Positions 50,374 to 58,560 of a DNA stretch of 64,000 nucleotides are shown one piece after another. Below the pieces are notes generated by a model. That model had not been told where the DNA came from. It was given only the letters and a program-made list of their open reading frames with translations, and did not search any database. The translations under genes and the position numbers were made by a program. The stretch covers positions 9,423-73,422 of the forward strand of contig CAJUQO010000010.1 of NCBI GenBank assembly GCA_910588295.1. Direction: 5' to 3'. Every line of letters begins with the position of its first letter. The stretch's first letter is position 1. The DNA is from an uncultured Lachnospiraceae bacterium. Lineage in GTDB: Bacteria; Bacillota; Clostridia; Lachnospirales; Lachnospiraceae.

Positions 50374-51531
50374 ATGAAAAGAAAGATTTTGGCAGTGATG
50401 TTAGCAGGAAGTATGGCGGTGTGTATGACAGCTTGCGGCGGTGGTTCAAGCTCCGAGGCGGCCGGCAGTTCTGCGGCGGGCAAGACGGAAGAGACATCTT
50501 CGAAACCGGCGGAAACCAGCGAGTCCGCAGTAAGCAGCAGTGCGGAGGCCAGTGGATCGATGGTCGGCAGCCAGCCGGCAGGGAATGACGGGGAGAAGTT
50601 TTTGATCGGATATTCTTATCCCGGCTCTGATAATGAGTTTTGGGGCGTGAATACGGTAGAGTGTGTTAATCAGGCGGCGGAGGCCTGCGGGTTTAGCGTG
50701 CTGATTGATGATTGTAATTATGACCAGGCCGAACAGATTTCGGATGTGGACAGCATGATTTCCGCAGGTATAGACGCGCTGGTGCTTGGGCCGCAGGACG
50801 CGTCCGTGTGCGCGGGTATTACGGCTGCTTGCAAAAACGCCAAGATCCCGGTAGTCATCATCGACCGCTGGCCGGGGGATGACCTGAAAGCAGGCGATGA
50901 TTACATTTGTTTCATCGGGCCGGACGATGAGCAGGCCGGTTATGATATTGCGATGTCTTTGATTAATGCGGGTTGCACCAAGCTTGTGGGCGTGGGTGGC
51001 GTCCAGGGAACTTCTGTGGGCGAAAACAGAAAAATGGGATTGGATAAGGCGTTGGAAGAGCATCCCGAGGTGGAACTGCTTCAGTTTGAGTATGCCGGTG
51101 ACACTTGGGATGATGGCGACAAGGCATTCCGTAATCTGTATCAGGCCAACAAAGATATCGATGGCGTGTGGTGCTTCAACGATTCAATGGCGCTGGCGAC
51201 AGTGAATGTGCTCAAGGAGGAGAATAAGCTGGCGGATGTCAAAGTGGGCGGCATGGATCTTTTGACACCCTCGCTGACTTCTATGCAGGACAAAGAACTG
51301 TGGTTTTCTACGGGCGGCCATTATATGCAGGCCGGTTTTGCGGCGGTTGTTGCTTTTGATGTTCTTAACGGTATTGCTTATGATGGTCCGGAACGCATTC
51401 AAATGAGCCTGTACTGCGTAGATCAGACAGGCGTGGCGGATTTCCAGAAAAAAGATACGTATGATTGGGCAAACGCATCCAAGACACTGAATTCGGGTGC
51501 AGAGTATAACTTTACACTGGGAGCAGAATAA
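50374..51531 (+). CDS. RbsB-type sugar-binding lipoprotein
   Basis: The 385-residue protein has a lipobox ending MTAC (Cys21), a Ser/Glu/Ala-rich linker to about 70 and a family-4 periplasmic-binding fold: FLIGYSYPGSDNEFWGVNT, QISDVDSMISAGIDALVLGP (both in parts), VVIIDRWPGDD and GVGGVQGTSVG. Ribose, galactose, inositol, autoinducer and other carbohydrates are known ligands of this fold. It is followed by its own terminator, then by the RbsA- and RbsC-like genes. Confidence 0.93.
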   Translation: MKRKILAVMLAGSMAVCMTACGGGSSSEAAGSSAAGKTEETSSKPAETSESAVSSSAEASGSMVGSQPAGNDGEKFLIGYSYPGSDNEFWGVNTVECVNQAAEACGFSVLIDDCNYDQAEQISDVDSMISAGIDALVLGPQDASVCAGITAACKNAKIPVVIIDRWPGDDLKAGDDYICFIGPDDEQAGYDIAMSLINAGCTKLVGVGGVQGTSVGENRKMGLDKALEEHPEVELLQFEYAGDTWDDGDKAFRNLYQANKDIDGVWCFNDSMALATVNVLKEENKLADVKVGGMDLLTPSLTSMQDKELWFSTGGHYMQAGFAAVVAFDVLNGIAYDGPERIQMSLYCVDQTGVADFQKKDTYDWANASKTLNSGAEYNFTLGAE

Positions 51532-51549
51532 AGCAGTCTGAGTAAATAT

Positions 51550-51577
51550 CCCGGCAGTCTGTGGACTACCGGGGTTT
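51550..51577 (+). terminator. Attenuating terminator after the RbsB-type gene
   Basis: CCCGG-C-AGTC pairs with GACT-A-CCGGG around TGTG, followed by GTTTCT. Like that at 22949, it sits between binding-protein and permease genes. Confidence 0.75.
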
Positions 51578-51590
51578 CTGTAATTAAAGT

Positions 51591-51672
51591 GACTGTTCAG
51601 TACAGGCCGAAGCGGAGATATTTTAAGCGGATTTTGCATTGTAACTGTGAGGGTACTGAACAGTTACTCATT
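51591..51672 (+). repeat. Dispersed element, copy 2, with inverted ends
   Basis: The 27 bases 51639-51665 are identical, inverted, to 37191-37217. Here an opposing partial copy (GACTGTTCAGTAC at 51591-51603) lies 50 bp upstream, so the segment is bounded by inverted GACTGTTCAGTAC / GTACTGAACAGTTAC ends and looks like a small foldback element between rbsB- and rbsA-type genes. Confidence 0.65.
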
Positions 51673-51695
51673 AAAGAAAGGAAGGAGGAAATATA

Positions 51696-53210
51696 TTGAA
51701 TAGTGAGGCAAATGCAGTTGTTTTACGGGGGTTGAAAAAATATTTTCCGGGAACTAAAGCGCTGGATTGGAAGGATGATGATGTTATTGAAATCAGAAAA
51801 GGTGAGATCCATGGGCTGGTAGGTGAAAACGGGGCGGGAAAATCGACGACATTCCAGATTTTGATGGGCATCTATGATAAGACGGGCGGGGAGATTGAAC
51901 TGTTCGGTGAACCCTACAATCCTCAGAATGTCCACGATGCGGAGGCCGCCGGCATTTCCATCGTTATGCAGCAGCCCAATTTTGCGGACAATCTGACGGT
52001 TGCGGAAAATGTATTTCTCGGATGCGATAAAAAATTCAGGAATAAGCTAGGGCTGATCGATTGGAAGAGACAGAACAGAGAGGCCAAGGAGATCCTGGAC
52101 AGGCTGGGCTACACGGATATTGAGCCGACAACGGTTTTGGGAACCCTGGGTTATGAAAAAACGAAGCAGGTGGAAATAGCAAGGGCGCTCTCGACGAATC
52201 CGCGGGTTCTGCTGGTGGATGAAACCTCGGCGGCTATTTCCAAGGAGTCCGCGGAGAAGCTGTATGCGCTGCTGAAGGGATTGAAGAATCAGGGCTGTGC
52301 GATTCTGTATATTTCTCACTTTATAGAGGAGGTATATGAGCTGTGTGACCGTGTGAGCATTCTGCGGGACGGGAAACTAATTGCGAAAATGCCTATTGAT
52401 GAGAGCGTGACGCCGGACATGATAGTGAAAAATATGGTGGGCCGCGATATGTCCACTGCAGTATACCGCAGCGATGATAACAGTTCTATAGGGGATGTCT
52501 TGTTTGAGACGAAGGGGCTAGGCAAAAGAGGAGAATTTGAAGATATTGATATCCGCGTGCGGAGCGGTGAAATCGTAGGCATCGCCGGTATCGGCGGCTG
52601 CGGCTCAGAAGCTTTTGGCAAAGCGTTGTTTGGGTATGAGTCGGTGGATGCCGGGAAGATGTATCTGGAGGGAAGGGAGATCCGAATTCGTTCGCCTTTG
52701 GATGCCATGCGTCTGGGAATCGGCCTAATCCCCAAGGACAGGGAGAAGGAGGGGCTGTTTTTACAATATGGTTCGGTGATTAATATTGCTTCGGGTAATA
52801 TGCGGCGGATGAGCAGGCGTGGGATCGTGAATCATGCCGGTGAGCGGAATATGGCAGAAGAGTCGGTGAAACAGTTCCTGATCAAAACCCCGTCGGTGGA
52901 CGATCCGGTGTCCGATATGAGCGGTGGAAACCGCCAGAAAGTTGTGATTGCCAAGTGGATTGTCAATGAGTCGAAATTTTTGATTGTAAATTCTCCGACC
53001 AGAGGCGTGGACATCGGCGCAAAATATGAGATTTACAAAATTCTGGAGGACCTGAAAAATGAGGGAAGGGGAATCTTATTGATTTCCGATGAATTGCCGG
53101 AGCTGATCGGTATGTGTGACAAAGTATACTCCTTCAAGCAGGGAAAGGTGTCCGGGGAGTTTGAACGGATGGTCTTTACAGAAGAAAAGATTGCGACACA
53201 GATGGTCTGA
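51696..53210 (+). CDS. RbsA-type sugar ABC transporter ATPase (tandem)
   Basis: The 504-residue protein has two ATPase domains. The first has Walker A GENGAGKST, the switch YISHFIEEVY region and Walker B VLLVDETSAAIS. The second is degenerate (GIGGCGSEA instead of Walker A, signature MSGGNRQKV, VNSPTRGVD), as in RbsA/MglA. It energises import with the adjacent permease. The start is TTG 51696 after AAGGAGGAAA. The DETSAAIS site, where DEPTAAL is usual, is a small deviation. Confidence 0.93.
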   Translation: MNSEANAVVLRGLKKYFPGTKALDWKDDDVIEIRKGEIHGLVGENGAGKSTTFQILMGIYDKTGGEIELFGEPYNPQNVHDAEAAGISIVMQQPNFADNLTVAENVFLGCDKKFRNKLGLIDWKRQNREAKEILDRLGYTDIEPTTVLGTLGYEKTKQVEIARALSTNPRVLLVDETSAAISKESAEKLYALLKGLKNQGCAILYISHFIEEVYELCDRVSILRDGKLIAKMPIDESVTPDMIVKNMVGRDMSTAVYRSDDNSSIGDVLFETKGLGKRGEFEDIDIRVRSGEIVGIAGIGGCGSEAFGKALFGYESVDAGKMYLEGREIRIRSPLDAMRLGIGLIPKDREKEGLFLQYGSVINIASGNMRRMSRRGIVNHAGERNMAEESVKQFLIKTPSVDDPVSDMSGGNRQKVVIAKWIVNESKFLIVNSPTRGVDIGAKYEIYKILEDLKNEGRGILLISDELPELIGMCDKVYSFKQGKVSGEFERMVFTEEKIATQMV

Positions 53211-53229
53211 TGAAAGGAAGGTTCGTGTT

Positions 53230-54177
53230 ATGGAAAATAAAAATACGGTTGTTGCTTTTATAAAAAAGAATATTTCGTTGTCGGCATTTTTTATTTTGTT
53301 TATCCTATTTTCACTGACAACGCAGGGCAAATTTTTTGTGGCGGGGAATCTTTTAAGCGTACTGACGGGTTCCACAGATCTGCTGGTCTGCGCCTTGGGC
53401 GGTACTTTTATCATCATGATGGGGAGCATTGACCTGGCCGTAGGTTCCATGATCAGCCTTGGCGGTGTGGTTGTTGCCAAGACCTATCTGGCAACAGGAA
53501 ATCTTTTTCTCGCTTTGCTGGCCACGTGGGGTGTGTGCGCCCTCTGCTACGGGATAATGGGTCTGGCCCATGTCTGCTTGAAAGTGCCCACATTTATCGT
53601 GACGCTGGGCATGCTCTCCATCGCCCGGGCGGTGGTGACGATGATCAGCGGCGGAGCAATTACCATGGTGGATTACGATGGCCCGATTAAACAGATTTTC
53701 GGTCTTCGTCCTAGCGTATTGATTGTGACTTTTCTGGCTTTCTTTGTCACAATATTGGTGGAAAAGTATATGTTGTTCGGACGCTATACGCGGCTGATTG
53801 GAGGTAACGAGAATGTGGCAAGGCTCAGTGGTGTCAATGTCAGATGGATGAAGGTCATGGTATATCTTTTTGCAGGCACTATGACGGCTCTCGGCTCCAT
53901 CATCATGGCGGGAAGGATCGGTTCCGGTTCTCCTTCTATAGGAAGCGGCTATGAGCTGGATGTCATTACCGCTGTTGTGCTGGGCGGTACGGCACAGACC
54001 GGCGGCGTGGGCGGCGTAGCCGGTACGCTCGTGGGTGTGCTGACTATAGGAATCTTGGGCAATGGTCTGGTACTGTGGGGAATGCCCTCGGAGGTTCAGC
54101 TGTTTGTCAAGGGTGTTGTGGTTATTTTGGCGGTTGCCGTATCCACGGAGCGTAAACCGAACATGATTGTAAAATAA
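53230..54177 (+). CDS. RbsC-type sugar ABC transporter permease
   Basis: The 315-residue protein has 8-10 membrane helices and the family segments GTFIIMMGSIDLAVGSMISLGG, VPTFIVTLGMLSIARAV, YTRLIGGNENVARLSGVNV and ITAVVLGGTAQTGG (in parts). It forms a homodimeric channel working with the upstream ATPase. The ATG at 53230 follows GAAAGGAAGG; the frame is open upstream to 53116 but overlaps the ATPase gene. Confidence 0.93.
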   Translation: MENKNTVVAFIKKNISLSAFFILFILFSLTTQGKFFVAGNLLSVLTGSTDLLVCALGGTFIIMMGSIDLAVGSMISLGGVVVAKTYLATGNLFLALLATWGVCALCYGIMGLAHVCLKVPTFIVTLGMLSIARAVVTMISGGAITMVDYDGPIKQIFGLRPSVLIVTFLAFFVTILVEKYMLFGRYTRLIGGNENVARLSGVNVRWMKVMVYLFAGTMTALGSIIMAGRIGSGSPSIGSGYELDVITAVVLGGTAQTGGVGGVAGTLVGVLTIGILGNGLVLWGMPSEVQLFVKGVVVILAVAVSTERKPNMIVK

Positions 54178-54307
54178 ACCTGCTTGCGCTGCATTGTCGC
54201 ACCACCACGTATCATAGTCGGCAATGGCGCATGAGGCATTCCTGAACTTGGTTTTCCGCTGCGGGGAAAAGGGGACTTTCAAAAGTAAAACGTTTATGGG
54301 GGTAAAA

Positions 54308-55813
54308 ATGACAGATCTATATGCAAAGCTTCAAAACGGCAGTGATGTGCGGGGAACAGCCATTCCAACAGATACGGAGGCTGTCACCATAACGGAGGAG
54401 ATGGTTGTTCATATCGCGTATGCCTTTGTCCGGTTCATTGAGGAAAAGGCGGGGAAAGAGGCGGAGGCTGTGCGAATTGGCGTGGGATATGATTCCCGGC
54501 TCACGTCTGAATCCTTTGCGCAGGCGTGTCTGCGGGGCATTGAGCTGGGCGGCGCTCGCGCGGTTTTGTGTGGGCTGGTGTCCACGCCATCCATGTTTAT
54601 GTCCACAAAATTCGGAGAGACGGATTTTGACGGCGCCATGATGGTGACGGCCAGCCACCTGCCCTTTAACAGAAACGGGCTGAAATTTTTCTCCAGGGAA
54701 GCGGGGGTGGAGAAGAGTGATATCCGGGAGATTCTGGAAACGGCGGCCCGGGTAAAGCTTCCCAATACCTGGGAGGTGGAAAATTGTGAGAAAGCGGATC
54801 TTATCGGCTGCTATACCCGGCATATTGTGTCTTTGATTAAGAAAGAGGTACATGCGACGGACTATGATAAGCCGCTGCAGGGGTTACATATCGTCGTCGA
54901 TGCCGGCAACGGCGCCTGTGGTTTTTTTGCCTCCCGCATCCTGGTTCCTTTGGGGGCGGATGTATCGGGGAGCCAGTATCTGCAGCCGGACGGCCATTTC
55001 CCCAACCATATCCCCAACCCGGAGGACAAGGAGGCGATCGCTTCCCTGCAGGCCTGCGTGCTGACTAACCGGGCAGACATGGGTATTATTTTTGACTGTG
55101 ACGGAGACAGAAGCGCAGTCGTATTTGCCGATGGGCGGGAAGTCAACAGAAATCGCCTGATTGCCCTGATGGCGGCCATTCTGTCGGAGAAATATGTGGC
55201 TTCCACTGTCGTCACGGATTCTGTGACTTCCGATGGTCTGACCAGATTTCTGGAGGAGCAGCTGGGCATGCACCACCACCGGTTCAAACGAGGATATAAA
55301 AATGTGATTAACGAGGCAATTCGGCTGAATGAAGAGGGTCAGGAAACCTGTTTGGCTATAGAGACCTCCGGACATGGCGCTTTGAAAGAAAATTATTTTT
55401 CGGATGATGGCGCATACATGGCTACACTGATCTTATGTGCCTTGGCAAAAAAAAGAAGAGAAGGTAAGGATTTGTCTGATTTGATCCGGGATTTGCAGGA
55501 GCCGGCAGAATCTGTGGAGCACCGCTTGTCTATCCGGGCCGAGGATTTTCGGGCATATGGCAGACAGATTTTGAAGGAATTGGCGGAATTTGTAGAGCGG
55601 ACGGAGGGGTTTGTCCTGGCTATGCCCAACCATGAAGGCGTCCGGGTTAATTTCCAGTGTGATGGTATAAAAGGCTGGTGTTTACTCCGCCTGTCCTTGC
55701 ATGATCCGATTCTCCCGCTGAACATTGAGACGGAACAAGAGGGCGGCACAGATTATATCTATCGGCGGTTGAAAGAGTTTCTCGGTGCATATCAGGAGCT
55801 GGAGCTGCCGTGA
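54308..55813 (+). CDS. Phosphoglucomutase/phosphomannomutase family protein
   Basis: The 501-residue alpha-D-phosphohexomutase shows NGSDVRGTAIP, the phosphoserine Ser116 in TASHLPFNRNGLKFF, the metal loop DCDGDRSA, and the sugar loop ETSGHGALKENY. A C-terminal phosphate-binding domain follows (NHEGVRVNF region). It should interconvert hexose (or pentose) 1- and 6/5-phosphates. Glu-Thr-Ser-Gly-His differs a little from the usual GEMSGH. ATG 54308 is preferred over 54296 and 54224 by family N-terminus; the ribosome-binding site GGGGGT is weak. A 130-bp gap with no element separates it from the permease gene. Confidence 0.88.
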   Translation: MTDLYAKLQNGSDVRGTAIPTDTEAVTITEEMVVHIAYAFVRFIEEKAGKEAEAVRIGVGYDSRLTSESFAQACLRGIELGGARAVLCGLVSTPSMFMSTKFGETDFDGAMMVTASHLPFNRNGLKFFSREAGVEKSDIREILETAARVKLPNTWEVENCEKADLIGCYTRHIVSLIKKEVHATDYDKPLQGLHIVVDAGNGACGFFASRILVPLGADVSGSQYLQPDGHFPNHIPNPEDKEAIASLQACVLTNRADMGIIFDCDGDRSAVVFADGREVNRNRLIALMAAILSEKYVASTVVTDSVTSDGLTRFLEEQLGMHHHRFKRGYKNVINEAIRLNEEGQETCLAIETSGHGALKENYFSDDGAYMATLILCALAKKRREGKDLSDLIRDLQEPAESVEHRLSIRAEDFRAYGRQILKELAEFVERTEGFVLAMPNHEGVRVNFQCDGIKGWCLLRLSLHDPILPLNIETEQEGGTDYIYRRLKEFLGAYQELELP

Positions 55814-55841
55814 GTCATGGTTGGGAAAGGCAGAAAACAGA

Positions 55842-56513
55842 ATGAATACAGTTATTTTTGATATGGACGGGTTGATGATCGACTCTGAAAACTGGACGTT
55901 TGAGGAATATGTAAAAGTGTGTGCCGAGAAGGGATATGTCATGGATCTGGCCTGCTATAAAAGTATTGTGGGCTATACGATGACAGTTATACGGGAAAAA
56001 TTCCGGAAATATTTTGGCGAGGCTTTTCCTCTGGATGAGATCATCAGTCAGGTTCATGAGAATCTGGATGGGCGTTTTGCCCGGGAGGGCATTCCCGTGA
56101 AGCCGGGACTAAAGGAGCTGCTGGCCTATCTGGAACGCGGACAATATCATATGGTGGTTGCTACGTCCAGCGACAGAAACAGGGTTGATTCGATTTTACG
56201 ACAGGGGGCACTGACAGAGTATTTTGACGATGTGGTCTGCGGGGATGAGGTCAGGAACGGAAAACCGGATCCGGAGATCTTTCTGAAAGCTTGTGAGAAA
56301 GCGGGAACGACACCGGCCTCGGCTCTTGTGCTGGAGGATTCCGAGTGGGGGATCCTGGCGGCCCACCGCGCAGGCATCCCCTGTATCTGTATTCCGGATC
56401 TAAAAGAGCCGGGAGAAGAGAGCCGGGGTCTGACGGCGGCGGTCATGCATTCCCTGGAAGAAGTCATCCCGTATCTGGAAATGCGGAGTAAAAATAATCA
56501 TTTGTACAGATGA
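55842..56513 (+). CDS. HAD-superfamily phosphatase / beta-phosphoglucomutase-like
   Basis: The 223-residue protein has motif I FDMDGLMIDSE, a helical cap, motif II VATSSD, Lys in RNGKPDPEIF and motif IV LVLEDSEWGI. The sequence style (GKPDP, LEDSE.G) matches the phosphatase/beta-phosphoglucomutase branch. It may remove a phosphate from an intermediate or isomerise a sugar 1-phosphate. Its ATG lies 28 bp after the mutase stop, and the next gene starts 29 bp beyond. Confidence 0.88.
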   Translation: MNTVIFDMDGLMIDSENWTFEEYVKVCAEKGYVMDLACYKSIVGYTMTVIREKFRKYFGEAFPLDEIISQVHENLDGRFAREGIPVKPGLKELLAYLERGQYHMVVATSSDRNRVDSILRQGALTEYFDDVVCGDEVRNGKPDPEIFLKACEKAGTTPASALVLEDSEWGILAAHRAGIPCICIPDLKEPGEESRGLTAAVMHSLEEVIPYLEMRSKNNHLYR

Positions 56514-56542
56514 TTTTTCGGGCAGCCCGGAAGGAGGAAATC

Positions 56543-56941
56543 ATGGGAGAGGCGGTAGCCGGCATGTACCATGTGGGTATTATAGCATCTGATTATGAAC
56601 AGGCTGTGTGGTTTTACCACAATATGCTGGGCCTGACAATATATAAGGAAAGCTATTCGGAAAAGAGAAAGGCCAGAAAATTACAGATGTACTGCGGGAA
56701 GAGCTATGTCATAGAATTGTTTGTTCCGGAGCATTGCGAATCCTGCAGGGTGGAGTCCGGCTATATGAGAACCTGTGTGAATCATATCTCCTTTCTGGTT
56801 TCGGATGTGGGGGCGATGCTGGATCGGATGAAACGGAACCATATTGAAACGGAAGGCGTGAATCTGGATATGGAGACAGGGAAAAGGTACGGCTTCTGCT
56901 ACGGGCCGGACGGAGTGAAAATTGAATTGTACGAGAGATAA
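56543..56941 (+). CDS. VOC/glyoxalase-fold protein
   Basis: The 132-residue protein is a two-repeat VOC fold: MYHVGIIASDYEQAVWFYHNMLGL, CVNHISFLVSDVGAMLDRMK and YGFCYGPDGVKIELYE (in parts). Metal-ligand candidates are His in YHVG, Glu in VIELF, His in VNHI and Glu in IELYE. It could be a glyoxalase I, an epimerase or an isomerase. AAGGAGG precedes ATG 56543. It is the last gene of the forward operon. Confidence 0.82.
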   Translation: MGEAVAGMYHVGIIASDYEQAVWFYHNMLGLTIYKESYSEKRKARKLQMYCGKSYVIELFVPEHCESCRVESGYMRTCVNHISFLVSDVGAMLDRMKRNHIETEGVNLDMETGKRYGFCYGPDGVKIELYER

Positions 56942-56944
56942 GAG

Positions 56945-57010
56945 TGGCCTCCCGTCAGCAGACAAAACACAAAGGAGGTATTCCGGTTTTGTCTGCAGGC
57001 AGAGAGGCCA
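56945..57010 (+). other. Long two-part hairpin closing the forward operon
   Basis: TGGCCTC (56945-56951) pairs with GAGGCCA (57004-57010), and inside it GCAGACAAAAC (56958-56968) pairs with GTTTTGTCTGC (56986-56996). The 17-nt apical loop holds AAAGGAGG. There is no T run, so it may stabilise the 3' end or terminate with help. It lies between convergent genes. Confidence 0.65.
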
Positions 57011-57079
57011 TACGGTGGCTCTACGTTCCACACCGATCCGCGCTAAACATGTCAGCACACGTATCATTTGTGAAAATAT

Positions 57080-58123
57080 TTAGAACATAATCTGAAGGGG
57101 CATACGCATATCTGCCGCATCCTTCGGCTTGATCCCAAACTTTTCTTCGTTGATCTTATCGATGGCGTTGACTACAGACATATATACGCCGGGATATACC
57201 GATCCGGGTCCGCCCTGGGCGATGCAGGGGATAAAGGAATGCATACCGTACTGTTCGCAGATACGGCGTGTCACGGCCTCGCATTCCTCATCGGTCCAGC
57301 CCTCTTTGTCAATGTAGGCATTCTCAATAACGCCCATGAAGCTGATCTTGTCGCCATACTTCTTAATCAGTTCATCGACTTTGTTGGTTTCCATGCAGCC
57401 CTGGAATACGTCGATACCCATCTCAATCATGTCGGGTACCAGAGTGGCCGCATAGCTGTCGCAGTGATGTACGATATAGTCTACGCCGTGGCTCTTATAG
57501 TAGCCGTAGATCTCTTTGTAGGGCTCCAGGAGGAAATCCTCAAACATGGCGGGGCTTAAGAAGGTGCTGTCATGGCTGCCCCAGTCGTCATGATGGAAGA
57601 TCATATCCGGGTGGAGGTGAGAGCAGATACCCTCGGCCAGTTCCAGTTCCCACTCGGTCAGATATTTGATCAGATCATGCATTTCATCTTCATAATCCAC
57701 ATAATAATACAATGCGTTCACCATCTCGCAGAGATGATGGGTCTGCTCGAACAGGCCGGGAGCAACGAAGGTGGCCTTAAATGCCTTTTCACCGTCCACG
57801 GCATCATACATGGCTTTGGCCTGATCCCACATTTCCTGGGGGAACTTCAAAGACGGTGCATGGACATAATCCCTCCAGTGCTCAATATCTTTCACGCAGA
57901 TTTTATCCGGCGTATGTACGGGGAAAGCGCCGGGTACGTTCTCGGGAAAACTGTTGGTCACGCCCCAGGCGTTTACAACATTCAGGTCGCCCTTTTTCAG
58001 CAGAGGGCTGGCGAACATAAAAGGATGGAACAGAAGCTGGATGGCCTCGTACTGGTTGACATAGCGATCCGGTTTTCCGCCCGGTTTCATACATTCGATC
58101 ATGTTCTGCTTTGCTGTTAACAT
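57080..58123 (-). CDS. Uroporphyrinogen decarboxylase (URO-D/MtaA) superfamily protein, 2
   Basis: The 347-residue protein has the URO-D barrel layout, closer than the first copy to MtaA/MtbA-type enzymes. Landmarks: MIECMKPGGKPDRYVNQYE, HHDDWGSHDSTFLSPAMFEDFLLEPYKEIY, HHCDSYAATLVPDMIEMGIDVFQG (in parts; His-x-Cys metal-site type), and C-terminal GGPGSVYPGVYMSV. It is probably a methyltransferase-like or decarboxylase-like enzyme of unknown substrate. AAAGGAGG precedes ATG 58123; the longer frame to 58216 is unsupported. No corrinoid protein gene is adjacent. Confidence 0.82.
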   Translation of the reverse strand: MLTAKQNMIECMKPGGKPDRYVNQYEAIQLLFHPFMFASPLLKKGDLNVVNAWGVTNSFPENVPGAFPVHTPDKICVKDIEHWRDYVHAPSLKFPQEMWDQAKAMYDAVDGEKAFKATFVAPGLFEQTHHLCEMVNALYYYVDYEDEMHDLIKYLTEWELELAEGICSHLHPDMIFHHDDWGSHDSTFLSPAMFEDFLLEPYKEIYGYYKSHGVDYIVHHCDSYAATLVPDMIEMGIDVFQGCMETNKVDELIKKYGDKISFMGVIENAYIDKEGWTDEECEAVTRRICEQYGMHSFIPCIAQGGPGSVYPGVYMSVVNAIDKINEEKFGIKPKDAADMRMPLQIMF

Positions 58124-58389
58124 AGATAGTCCTCCTTTAAGATGTTTGATGTGATAAACGGCTGTAAAACAGCTTGAACGGCTGATCCGGCTGCCTCTGC
58201 GTATCGCTCTGCCCACGGGACATTTTGCTATTTAGCCGAAATAATTGCCGTGATGTATGCAAACAGAGCGGTACCGGCTCTGCCATGCACGAAAAAAAGA
58301 ACTGTGATGTGCAAAATGAAGAGTTGCCGTTATAGAAAATGCCCCCACAGAAATGATTTTACGTTAGTTGGAATTAATGTACTATATCT
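58124..58389 (-). other. Long 5' leader of the URO-D-like gene
   Basis: About 260 nt separate the promoter from the start codon. A near-perfect dyad, CAGAGC-GGTACC-GGCTCTG (58264-58282), is the only clear structure; other stems are short. No cobalamin or other known riboswitch core was recognised. It could contain a regulatory element of unknown type. Confidence 0.4.
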
Positions 58390-58417
58390 ATTATATTATA
58401 TGCAAAAATTTTGTCAA
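58390..58417 (-). promoter_or_regulatory. Promoter of the URO-D-like gene
   Basis: On the reverse strand TTGACA (58417-58412), a 16-bp spacer, TATAAT (58395-58390). Confidence 0.7.
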
Positions 58418-58560
58418 CTATTTTTAATACTTTTGCTGTAAATGACAGAGGGCTGTTGAAAATTTACAATAAAACAGGGCGTATTGTATGATATTATTAG
58501 CCATAAAAGCTGTTTCTGTTTATTGTGCCGAGGGAAAGGAATTGTGGGGAGGGTGAAGGT

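Noticed and set aside
58124..58389. Cobalamin riboswitch in the URO-D-like leader
   Set aside because: The family could suggest corrinoid control, but no B12-box-like core or the expected stems were found.
58250..58441. 63-codon forward frame in the leader of the URO-D-like gene
   Set aside because: No ribosome-binding site, rich in Cys/Arg/Lys without pattern, and overlaps the reverse promoter.
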